Below are positions 5,057-12,083 of a DNA stretch of 18,818 bases, piece by piece; the first letter of the stretch is position 1, and each line of letters begins with the position of its first letter. The notes under the pieces were generated by a model that worked only from the letters and a program-made list of their open reading frames with translations, made no database searches and was not told where the DNA came from. This DNA comes from Syntrophaceae bacterium UBA2192 (GTDB lineage Bacteria > Desulfobacterota > Syntrophia > Syntrophales > UBA2192), in NCBI GenBank assembly GCA_002327315.1, contig DCVI01000117.1, positions 878 to 19,695 of the forward strand. Direction: 5' to 3'. Made by a program: the position numbers and the translations under genes.

Positions 5057-6970
5057 ATGGGACTCCTCTGGATTAATGATGTTTCGGTCAGTTTCGGCGG
5101 GCCGCGGCTGCTGGACGGCGCCACGCTCCAGATCGAAGCGGGCGAGAGGATCGGGCTTCTGGGCCGGAACGGTTCGGGCAAGTCCACCCTCATGAAACTG
5201 CTGATGGGCGATATCAAACCGGATACCGGCGAAATCGTCCGAAACGCTGAGGTCCGGATCGCCATGCTGCCCCAGGATGTTCCCGACGACCTGCCCGGGA
5301 CGGTCTATGACGTTGTGGCCTCCGGTGGCCGGGAACACCTCGAGCTGCTCCGGGAATACCACGATCTCACCCTGCAGATGTCCCGGGACCGCGATGAGGG
5401 CCTGCTGAAAAAGCTCGAACGGCTTCAGCACCGGCTGGAGACCACCGGAGCATGGCTTTATCATCAGCGGGTGGAAACGGTGATCGCGCGGGCCGAGTTG
5501 GATGGGAATGCCGAGTTCCGGGTATTATCGGCGGGCATGAAGCGCCGGGTCTTTCTGGCCAAGGCCCTGGTGAGCGAGCCGGATCTGCTCCTCCTGGACG
5601 AGCCCACAAACCATCTGGACATCAACGCCATCCTCTGGCTCGAGGATTTCCTCCTGAAGTTCGAAAAGACCCTCATGCTCGTGACCCATGATCGGACGTT
5701 TCTCCAGCGGCTGGCGACACGCATCGTGGAAATCGACCGGGGACGCCTGCTGTCGTTTCCCTGCGATTACGGCACGTACCTCGAACGCCGTCAGGCCCTG
5801 CTGGAGGCGCAGGAAAGGCAGTGGCAGGAATTCGACAGGAAACTGGCCAGGGAGGAGACCTGGGTCCGGCAGGGAATCAAGGCCCGCCGCACGCGCAACG
5901 AGGGCCGGGTGCGGGCGCTGGTGCAGATGCGCCGGGAGCGGGCACACAGGCAGGAGCAGACGGGCAATGTCCGGCTGACGATCCAGGAGGCGGAACGCAG
6001 CGGCAGATTTGTCGTGGAAGCGGAAAAAATTCACTTTGCCTTCGGCGATCACAAGATCGTGGAGGGGTTTTCCACCGCGATCATCCGCGGCGACAAGGTG
6101 GGCATTATCGGGCCCAACGGCTCCGGCAAGACCACGCTGCTCAAGCTCCTTCTCGGCGAACTGGAGCCGCAACAGGGCAGGATCCGCCTGGGGACCGGAA
6201 TCCGGATCGCTTACTTCGATCAGCTCCGCGCTCAGCTCGACGAAAACGGGACCCTGAGGGATAATATCGCCGACGGCAACGACATGGTCGTCGTGGGCGA
6301 CGTCTCGCGGCATGTCATGGGTTATCTCCAGGACTTTCTTTTTCCGCCGGACCGAATCCTGTCGCCGGTCAGCTCCCTCTCGGGCGGTGAACGCAATCGC
6401 CTCCTTCTGGCGAAACTCTTCATCCTCCCCTCCAATGTCCTCGTACTGGATGAGCCGACCAACGACCTCGATACGGAAACGCTCGAGCTCCTCGAAGACC
6501 GGCTCCTGGAATACAGCGGCACGATCCTCATGGTCAGCCATGACCGTGCGTTCCTCAATAACGTGGTGACCTCGACCATTGTCTTCGAAGGCCAGGGACA
6601 TCTGCAGGAATACGTGGGCGGCTACGACGACTGGCTGCGGCAGCGTACGGTACAGGATGAGCCGTTGAAGGCGGCGCCGGGAGAGCAGAAACAGAAGAAG
6701 GACAAACCCCCGAAAGAAAAGCAGAAGCTCTCCTATAAAGAGACACGGGAGCTGGGGGAGCTGCCCCTGCAGATCGACGCCCTGGAGCAGGAGAAGGAGC
6801 GCCTGCTGGAGACCCTGAATTCTCCCGCATTCTATGCAGGCAGGAACGCCGATGAAATAAAGCGGGCCAGTGACCGGCTGAAGGCCCTGGAAGAGGAATT
6901 GGATGGGGCCTACGGTCGCTGGGACGAGTTGGAGAGCCTGGCTGCAAAGTTCAGCGGCGAACCGGGATGA
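5057..6970 (+). CDS. uup: ABC-F family ATPase, Uup type
   Basis: A 637-residue soluble protein with two ABC cassettes and no membrane segments, close to the length of E. coli Uup. Cassette 1: Walker A GRNGSGKS (36-43), signature LSAGMKRR (157-164), Walker B LLLLDEPTNHLD (177-188). An arginine- and glutamate-rich linker (about 242-315) follows. Cassette 2: Walker A GPNGSGKT (352-359), signature LSGGERNR (441-448), Walker B VLVLDEPTNDLD (461-472). A lysine-rich stretch (545-558) leads into a C-terminal coiled coil (about 560-630) typical of Uup, which in E. coli binds DNA and influences transposon excision and ribosome function. The first signature has SAG in place of SGG. ATG5057 is chosen by homology over an upstream start at 5000; its ribosome binding site is weak. 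Confidence 0.93.
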   Translation: MGLLWINDVSVSFGGPRLLDGATLQIEAGERIGLLGRNGSGKSTLMKLLMGDIKPDTGEIVRNAEVRIAMLPQDVPDDLPGTVYDVVASGGREHLELLREYHDLTLQMSRDRDEGLLKKLERLQHRLETTGAWLYHQRVETVIARAELDGNAEFRVLSAGMKRRVFLAKALVSEPDLLLLDEPTNHLDINAILWLEDFLLKFEKTLMLVTHDRTFLQRLATRIVEIDRGRLLSFPCDYGTYLERRQALLEAQERQWQEFDRKLAREETWVRQGIKARRTRNEGRVRALVQMRRERAHRQEQTGNVRLTIQEAERSGRFVVEAEKIHFAFGDHKIVEGFSTAIIRGDKVGIIGPNGSGKTTLLKLLLGELEPQQGRIRLGTGIRIAYFDQLRAQLDENGTLRDNIADGNDMVVVGDVSRHVMGYLQDFLFPPDRILSPVSSLSGGERNRLLLAKLFILPSNVLVLDEPTNDLDTETLELLEDRLLEYSGTILMVSHDRAFLNNVVTSTIVFEGQGHLQEYVGGYDDWLRQRTVQDEPLKAAPGEQKQKKDKPPKEKQKLSYKETRELGELPLQIDALEQEKERLLETLNSPAFYAGRNADEIKRASDRLKALEEELDGAYGRWDELESLAAKFSGEPG

Positions 6971-6986
6971 CGGCAGAGATTGCTCA

Positions 6987-7259
6987 ATGCGTGAATCGTG
7001 GATGACCTATCTTCTTCTCTGCGCCGACGGGAAGATCTACTGCGGCGTCACCAACGACATGGAAAAGAGGCTGGATGCCCACAACCGGGGCATCGCCTCC
7101 CGGTTCACCCGGGCGCGGCTGCCCGTGACGCTGATGGCGACAAGCAGGGCCATGGGAAAGGCCGAGGCCTTCCGCCTGGAATACCGGATCAAGCGGCTCC
7201 CGAAAGATAGAAAGCTGGCATCGCTGACTTCCGCGCAACGCCGTCCTCGAACAAGATAA
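6987..7259 (+). CDS. GIY-YIG domain protein, YhbQ/UPF0213 type
   Basis: A 90-residue protein that is essentially one GIY-YIG domain. YLLLCADGKIYCGVT carries the two motifs as KIY and YCG, followed by R28 and H32 in KRLDAHN, the FTRARLPV segment and the catalytic-type Glu E65 before YRIKRL. This is the standard small UPF0213 layout. Related proteins are structure-selective nucleases in some bacteria; the activity here is untested. It begins 16 bases after the Uup stop, probably in the same transcript. The ATG at 6987 is chosen because the family alignment begins there; longer in-frame starts would lie inside the uup coding sequence. Confidence 0.9.
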   Translation: MRESWMTYLLLCADGKIYCGVTNDMEKRLDAHNRGIASRFTRARLPVTLMATSRAMGKAEAFRLEYRIKRLPKDRKLASLTSAQRRPRTR

Positions 7260-7308
7260 GGGTCATCCTTGACGGCTCGGCACATCGCAGGCAAACGACA
7301 CTGAAGTA

Positions 7309-7337
7309 TTGACATTTGCCCTGCTTCGATGTGTAAA
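7309..7337 (+). promoter_or_regulatory. probable promoter of the cyclophilin gene
   Basis: A perfect -35 hexamer TTGACA (7309-7314) is followed after 17 bases by TGTAAA (7332-7337), about 48 bases upstream of the ppiA start codon. The strong -35 and canonical spacing support it; the -10 matches four of six. Confidence 0.5.
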
Positions 7338-7384
7338 TATCGAGGCCGACCCCGGCAGAGACGAGTCAGGAAAGGAGCGGGAAC

Positions 7385-7954
7385 ATGAAGAAATGGTTTT
7401 GGATCGTATTGGTGCTGTCGTTGTGCGCAGGCCCGGCGCTTGCGCAGGACGCCGGCAAGGGCAACCCGACCGTCGTGATCAAGACCAACAAGGGTGTGAT
7501 CGAGGCCGTGCTGTACAAGGACAAGGCGCCCATCACGGTCGATAATTTCATGAAGTATGTAGAGGCCGGGTTTTACACCGGGACCATCTTTCACCGGGTG
7601 ATCCCCGACTTCATGATCCAGGGCGGAGGATTTAACCGCTACTTCACCCAGAAGCCCACCCGGCCGCCGATCAAGAACGAGGCCGCCAACGGCCTGAAGA
7701 ACGAGCGCGGCACGCTGGCCATGGCGCGCACCTCCGTGGTGGATTCGGCTACCGCACAGTTCTTCATCAACCTGAAAAATAACGACATGCTCAACCACGG
7801 CGCCCGTGATTACGGATACGCCGTCTTCGGCAAAGTCACAACGGGGATGGACGCGGTTGACGCCATCGCCGGCGTTCCGACCGGGTCGCAGGGTCCGTTC
7901 GATTCGGACGTCCCGCGCAGCGCCGTGATCATCGAATCGATCCGGGTGAAATAG
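7385..7954 (+). CDS. ppiA: periplasmic cyclophilin-type peptidyl-prolyl cis-trans isomerase
   Basis: A 189-residue protein. Residues 1-20 are a Sec signal peptide (MKKWFWIVLVLSLC, cleavage expected after ALA before Q21). The mature part is a cyclophilin domain: APITVDNFMKYV, then FHRVIPDFMIQGG with the catalytic-type Arg, the GTLAMARTS segment, TAQFFIN, and YAVFGKVTTGMD. It catalyses proline isomerisation during protein folding in the periplasm. The residue corresponding to the eukaryotic cyclosporin-binding Trp is Tyr/Gly in this region, as in other bacterial cyclophilins. Strong ribosome binding site GGAAAGGAG upstream of the ATG. It probably has its own promoter at 7309-7337 and is followed by a small hypothetical gene after 71 bases. 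Confidence 0.95.
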   Translation: MKKWFWIVLVLSLCAGPALAQDAGKGNPTVVIKTNKGVIEAVLYKDKAPITVDNFMKYVEAGFYTGTIFHRVIPDFMIQGGGFNRYFTQKPTRPPIKNEAANGLKNERGTLAMARTSVVDSATAQFFINLKNNDMLNHGARDYGYAVFGKVTTGMDAVDAIAGVPTGSQGPFDSDVPRSAVIIESIRVK

Positions 7955-8025
7955 CCGACGGCCGGATAAGGAAGGGCAAGCCGCGCATTCAAGAGACAGA
8001 TAAGTTCGGATGGGGGAGATGGGTC

Positions 8026-8331
8026 ATGAGCATTTCGGAGTGGCTCGACAAGAAGGAAGCCGAAGGCGTCGACGTGTCGCAAATCGCCCTGCCCGATGAA
8101 CTGTCCTTTGACGAAGCCCCCGACGAGACGGTATATTTCAAAGTCGTCAAGCCCTGCAGCTTCCTCTGTGCCGGCAACCACCCCTTTTCCACGGTCGAGC
8201 GCTTCGGGCACTGGTACTATTGCAGGGGCCAGGACAAGAAAGCCGCAATCCACACGACGGAAATGCAGTGGAGGCTCTTTACGAAGGATAGAGACCTCGC
8301 CGTAAAGACGGCCAGATCGCACATCGAGTGA
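8026..8331 (+). CDS. hypothetical protein with a Cys-rich central segment
   Basis: A 101-residue protein I do not recognise. The N-terminal half is acidic (SFDEAPDETVYF) and the middle contains CSFLC followed by a WYYC about 20 residues later, with His residues at GNHPF and FGHWYY. The C-terminal third is helical and basic. No signal peptide or membrane segment. The Cys/His set could bind a metal, but the pattern matches no motif I can name. The ATG has GGGGGAGATGGG upstream, a plausible ribosome binding site. It sits between ppiA and a repeat-containing gap before the YCII gene, all on the same strand. Coding character (frame length, composition like its neighbours) supports it being real. 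Confidence 0.72.
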   Translation: MSISEWLDKKEAEGVDVSQIALPDELSFDEAPDETVYFKVVKPCSFLCAGNHPFSTVERFGHWYYCRGQDKKAAIHTTEMQWRLFTKDRDLAVKTARSHIE

Positions 8332-8415
8332 GTGGCGTGATGCCCTGCATCGAAAGAAGACGCGATTTAATATCTGAGTAAAGCAGTGTGAAAAAGAAAA
8401 TCCTCCCCTGCCCTC

Positions 8416-8495
8416 CTGCAGCAGCTTCGCTGCAGTAATTGGTTGATTGGGTAATGGGTCAAGTCAACGAATCACCGGTTACTGCTGCGCAGCAG
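8416..8495. repeat. inverted-repeat element with two terminal hairpins
   Basis: The left end is a hairpin, CTGCAGC (8416-8422) with GCTGCAG (8429-8435). The right end is a perfect 14-base palindrome, CTGCTGCGCAGCAG (8482-8495). Between them, GTAATTGGTTGATT and the reverse of AATCACCGGTTAC form an imperfect long-range inverted repeat, so the whole 80 bases can fold back on itself. It lies in the 200-base gap between the hypothetical gene and the YCII gene. It looks like a small interspersed element (MITE-like in form), without coding capacity. Confidence 0.6.
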
Positions 8496-8533
8496 CAAAT
8501 AGGGGGAAAGAGGGGGATTTAAAGGAGGCTGAC

Positions 8534-8818
8534 ATGGTCATCATCACGAGCAAATACGTAAAGCCGATCGACGTGATCGATTCGCTGCTGACCGATCATC
8601 GCAAGTTCCTGAAGGAGTATTACAACCAGTCGAAGTTCATCTGCTCCGGGCCCCAGAACCCCAGGGTCGGGGGCGCGATTATCGCCAACGTCGGCATCGA
8701 AGAGGCGCGCGAGATCATGAACAAAGACCCTTTCACGATCCACGGGGCCGCCGAGTATCAGTTCATCGAATTCACCCCCGGCTCGTACGACGAACGCTTT
8801 GCGTGCTTCGTGAAGTAG
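8534..8818 (+). CDS. YCII-family protein
   Basis: A 94-residue protein matching the YCII (YciI-like) family: an alpha-beta ferredoxin-like fold with a DHRKFLKEYY helix, an SGPQNPRVGGAIIANV strand-loop-strand and the closing EEAREIMNKDPFTIHGAAEYQFIEFTP. The His in DHRKF and the Asp of KDPF are the conserved putative active-site residues of the family. Function is generally unknown; one fused member takes part in chlorocatechol metabolism. The ATG at 8534 has a strong AAAGGAGG at 8521-8528. Its stop is seven bases before the M19 dipeptidase start, and the dipeptidase ribosome binding site overlaps the YCII stop codon, so the two are probably translationally coupled. Confidence 0.9.
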   Translation: MVIITSKYVKPIDVIDSLLTDHRKFLKEYYNQSKFICSGPQNPRVGGAIIANVGIEEAREIMNKDPFTIHGAAEYQFIEFTPGSYDERFACFVK

Positions 8819-8825
8819 GGAATTC

Positions 8826-9896
8826 ATGCACCGCAGGCAATTCCTGAGATATCTTGTCGCAGCCACTCTCGCCATGGGGCCTTCCAACGCCCTGGCTTTT
8901 TTCGGCTCGCCGAAGCTTACCGAGAGCGACAAGGCTTTGGTCAAGGGCCTGCTCATCATCGATGCCCATGCCCACCCGGACAGATATCTTATCGGAACGA
9001 AATCCCGGGACAACGCATCTTCCCTGGAGGCCATCAAGGAGCTGGGCATGGCGGCATGCGCCTTTGCCGCCCTGGGAGACACCGTGGCTGCCACCAGAGG
9101 CCACACGACCGGCACGGACTATCAGTTGACGAAAATCCAGCTCGACTTCTGGATGGATGACATCGTGAAGTCCGGCAAGGTGAAGCTCGTCAAGGCGGCA
9201 TCGGACATCCCGAAATCGACGGGGCATGGCTACGTGCCGGGGGCGATCCTTTCCGTCGAAGGGGGCGATGCGCTTTCCGGCAACCCCGACCGGGTAAACG
9301 ACTTCCATGCCTGCGGCGTGAGAATGATCACCCTTGTCCACCTGGGGAGCAATGAACTGGGCGAGAGCATGGCCACTTCACAGGGGACCGGGCTTACGCC
9401 GAAGGGCTGCAAGGCGGTGGAGAGGATGCAGGAGACGGGCGTGCTGGTCGATGTGGCCCATGCCAGTGCACTCACCCTGAAGCACGTCGGCCAGATCAGC
9501 CGGCGGCCCATCGTGGATTCCCATACACACCCCTGCTCCGTACCCGAAGAGAGCCGTTGCGGACGCTTGCGAACCTGGCAGGGGATGGAAACGGTGGCAA
9601 GGACGGGCGGCGTTGTCTGCACGTGGCCCATGGGCGACAGCCGCAGATCGAAGCGGGAGACCTTCCAGGACTGGGCACGGGAAATCGCGGAGATGAAAAA
9701 ACGGATCGGGATGGAGCACATCGGCCTGGGGACGGACGGCGGCGGGGGCCTGCCGGGGTTCATAAGAGGCTATCGGGACGTGCGCGACCTGGTCCACCTC
9801 GTGAAGGCCATGCAGGATGAGGGCTTCACGCGCGCAGAGATTTCCGCCTACATGGGAGGGAATTTTTTCAGGGTGCTGCAGAAGAGCATCGGCTGA
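8826..9896 (+). CDS. Tat-exported M19-type (renal dipeptidase-like) metallohydrolase, copy 1
   Basis: A 356-residue protein. The N-terminus HRRQFLRYL followed by a hydrophobic stretch to residue 24 is a Tat-type signal with twin Arg. The body is an M19 dipeptidase TIM barrel: IIDAHAHPD (H48, H50), SVEGGD (E145, bridging-type metal ligand), ITLVH (H172), VDVAH (H212), VDSHTH (H233), GRLRTW and GLGTDGGGG (D304). Known M19 enzymes cleave dipeptides at a dinuclear zinc site in the envelope. Here the first motif is HxH where the family normally has HxD, so substrate or metal use may differ. A paralogue lies at 17482-18567 in the same orientation. AGGGA for the start overlaps the YCII stop; downstream are the SnoaL and Pif1 genes with gaps of about 36 bases. 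Confidence 0.9.
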   Translation: MHRRQFLRYLVAATLAMGPSNALAFFGSPKLTESDKALVKGLLIIDAHAHPDRYLIGTKSRDNASSLEAIKELGMAACAFAALGDTVAATRGHTTGTDYQLTKIQLDFWMDDIVKSGKVKLVKAASDIPKSTGHGYVPGAILSVEGGDALSGNPDRVNDFHACGVRMITLVHLGSNELGESMATSQGTGLTPKGCKAVERMQETGVLVDVAHASALTLKHVGQISRRPIVDSHTHPCSVPEESRCGRLRTWQGMETVARTGGVVCTWPMGDSRRSKRETFQDWAREIAEMKKRIGMEHIGLGTDGGGGLPGFIRGYRDVRDLVHLVKAMQDEGFTRAEISAYMGGNFFRVLQKSIG

Positions 9897-9932
9897 AATG
9901 GGGAGAATACCTTGAACACGGAGTAACAGCGA

Positions 9933-10343
9933 ATGATGACAAAAGAGAAAGCGAGGGAGTTTGCCTCCCGGTGGCTGCCCGCATGGACGGGCAACGATCC
10001 CGGCAAGCTGGCCGATTTCTATTCCGATGACGCATTTTATCTCGACCCCGCCGTGCCCGGAGGGATCCAGGGAAAGGACCCTCTGCTTGCCTACTTCCGG
10101 AAGCTCCTGGCTCAGAACCCGAACTGGGTATGGACCCAGATCGAGGCGATCCCGATGGAAGGCGGGTTTCTGAACAAGTGGCTTGCCCGGATACCCATCG
10201 GGGACAAGATCATCGAGTGCATCGGTGTCTGTTTCGTGCAGTTCGATGACCGGGAAAAGATCAGGCGCAACGAGGTCTACTTCGATCGAACCCAGATGAT
10301 GCTGGAGATGTCCAGATTAAAACAGGTCAAGAAGGTTGGCTGA
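9933..10343 (+). CDS. SnoaL-like / NTF2-fold protein
   Basis: A 136-residue protein with the SnoaL/NTF2-like pattern: an N-terminal helix ending WLPAWTGNDPGKLADFYSDD, then AFYLDPAV, a GKDPLLAYFRKLL helix, and beta strands up to RNEVYFDRTQM. The fold forms a conical cavity used by hydrolases, isomerases and ligand binders; the reaction cannot be read from the sequence. No signal peptide. The start could be ATG9933 or ATG9936; CGGAG at 9920-9924 is at a better distance from the first. It lies 36 bases downstream of the dipeptidase and 36 bases upstream of the Pif1 gene, and is probably co-transcribed with both. Confidence 0.85.
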   Translation: MMTKEKAREFASRWLPAWTGNDPGKLADFYSDDAFYLDPAVPGGIQGKDPLLAYFRKLLAQNPNWVWTQIEAIPMEGGFLNKWLARIPIGDKIIECIGVCFVQFDDREKIRRNEVYFDRTQMMLEMSRLKQVKKVG

Positions 10344-10379
10344 CGCGTCCATCCGATAGGGCGGGATGACGGATCTTTG

Positions 10380-11963
10380 ATGGAAGATAGTTTGATCGAG
10401 TTCACGGAACCCTTCGAGCGGGCCCTCCGGTTCATGGAGGAAACGCGTCGGCACGTCTTCGTCACGGGCCGCGCCGGAACCGGCAAGTCCACCCTGCTCA
10501 ACTATTTCAAGAAAAGCACCGCCAGGCAGGTGGCGGTCCTGGCCCCCACGGGCGTTGCGGCCCTGAATGTGGGCGGCCAGACGATACACTCCTTCTTCAG
10601 GTTCAAGCCCGACGTGACACCCGAATCGGCACGCAAGCGCATCCGCGGCGAAGGCGCCGGGATCTACCGCAGACTCGACGCCATCGTCATCGACGAGGTC
10701 TCCATGGTCCGGGCGGACCTGCTGGACTGCGTGGATGCCTTTCTGCGGCTCAACGGCCCCGAGCCCGGCGCCCCCTTCGGCGGCCTGCAGATGATCTTCA
10801 TCGGCGATCTCTATCAGCTTCCCCCTGTGGTAAGCGCGGCCGAGAAGATGCTCTTCAAGACCCTCTACCCGAGCCCCTATTTCTTCAGCGCCCTGGCCTT
10901 CCAGGGCCTGGAGATGGAATTTGTGGAACTCGAGAAGATCTACCGCCAGCAGGACGACCGCTTCATCGACCTGCTCAACGCCATCCGCAACCGCACGGTC
11001 ACCGAGGAGGACATGGCGCTTCTCAACTCGCGCCTCGATCCGGACTTCGAGCCCCCCGCCGACGAGTACTACATCCACCTCACCAGCACGAACGCCCTGG
11101 CCGACGGCTACAACGAGGAGCAGCTCAAGAAGCTCAAGGGCAGGACATGGACCTCGACGGGAATCCTGGAGGGCGATTTCGGCAGGGAGTATCTCCCGAC
11201 GGCGGTGGCGCTGAAGCTCAAGAAGGGCGCCCAGGTCATGATGCTGAACAACGATGCCGGCGGCCGCTGGGTGAACGGGACCGTCGGCAGGGTAACCGGA
11301 TTCGGGAAAGACCCGGAAGGCGGCCCCCTGGTCCGCGTCCGCCTGAACAACGGGCGGCCGGCGGAGGTCGGGCCCAACACCTGGGAGATCTTCCGGTTCT
11401 TCCTGAAGGACGGGCGCCTGGACTCGGAGGCGGTGGGCATGTTCACCCAGTTCCCCCTGAGGCTTGCCTTCGCCGTGACGATCCACAAGAGCCAGGGCAA
11501 GACCTTCGAGCGGGTGATCCTGGATGTGGGCAGGGGGACCTTTGCCCCCGGCCAGCTCTACGTGGCCCTCTCCCGGTGCACGAGCCTCGAGGGAATCGTG
11601 CTGCGCAAGGCCCTGCGCAGACAGCACATCCTGCTGGACTGGGCGGTGGTCCGTTACCTGACCCGTAGCCAGTACGACCAGGCCTCGAAGGCCCTTTCCC
11701 GCGAAGAAAAGATCCGGATCCTCGAGGCGGCCATCGGGCGCAAAGGCCCCCTGGAGATGGTCTACCTGAAAGGCTCGGACGTCAAGAGCCGCAGGACCGT
11801 GAGGCCCCTTCGACTGGGCGAGATAGAATACGCCGGGAGGCCCTTCCTGGGACTGGAGGCCCTGTGCCTGATGCGGCGGGAGAAGCGGGTCTTCAACGTC
11901 GACCGGATCCTCAGCCTCCGGCCGTCCGGCGAAAGTGCTCCGGTTACGAAAGAAAAAAACTGA
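10380..11963 (+). CDS. Pif1-type superfamily 1B helicase with C-terminal WYL domain
   Basis: A 527-residue protein. Helicase motifs: Walker A GRAGTGKST (30-38), APTGVAALNVGG with TIHSFF (about 55-73), Walker B VIDEVSMV (103-110), GDLYQLPPV, and near the C-terminus TIHKSQGKTFERVI and YVALSRCTS. These identify a Pif1/RecD-like 5'-to-3' DNA helicase, a class that unwinds duplexes, R-loops and G-quadruplexes. Residues about 458-515 form a WYL domain: MVYLKGSD, the R-x-x-x-P pair in RRTVRPL, FLGLEALCL and the RVFNVDRI signature. A WYL domain at this position is known for the Thermotoga elfii Pif1 helicase, where it acts as an accessory single-stranded DNA binding module. ATG10380 is used instead of the TTG three bases earlier. 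It ends the run of closely spaced genes starting at 8534. Confidence 0.93.
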   Translation: MEDSLIEFTEPFERALRFMEETRRHVFVTGRAGTGKSTLLNYFKKSTARQVAVLAPTGVAALNVGGQTIHSFFRFKPDVTPESARKRIRGEGAGIYRRLDAIVIDEVSMVRADLLDCVDAFLRLNGPEPGAPFGGLQMIFIGDLYQLPPVVSAAEKMLFKTLYPSPYFFSALAFQGLEMEFVELEKIYRQQDDRFIDLLNAIRNRTVTEEDMALLNSRLDPDFEPPADEYYIHLTSTNALADGYNEEQLKKLKGRTWTSTGILEGDFGREYLPTAVALKLKKGAQVMMLNNDAGGRWVNGTVGRVTGFGKDPEGGPLVRVRLNNGRPAEVGPNTWEIFRFFLKDGRLDSEAVGMFTQFPLRLAFAVTIHKSQGKTFERVILDVGRGTFAPGQLYVALSRCTSLEGIVLRKALRRQHILLDWAVVRYLTRSQYDQASKALSREEKIRILEAAIGRKGPLEMVYLKGSDVKSRRTVRPLRLGEIEYAGRPFLGLEALCLMRREKRVFNVDRILSLRPSGESAPVTKEKN

Positions 11964-12083
11964 AGCCCCCTCTCCTGCTGGACGGCTCCCCTGTTTAACG
12001 GTAAGATCAAACAAAATTCTGTCAATGACGCATGACGCGCACCGGTTCGCCAACCCGAAAAGCCCCGGGAAAGGAATACACCC

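Noticed and set aside
5525..6601. A 358-codon open frame antisense to the Uup gene.
   Set aside because: It mirrors the ABC-F coding sequence codon periodicity; there is no ribosome binding site or domain.
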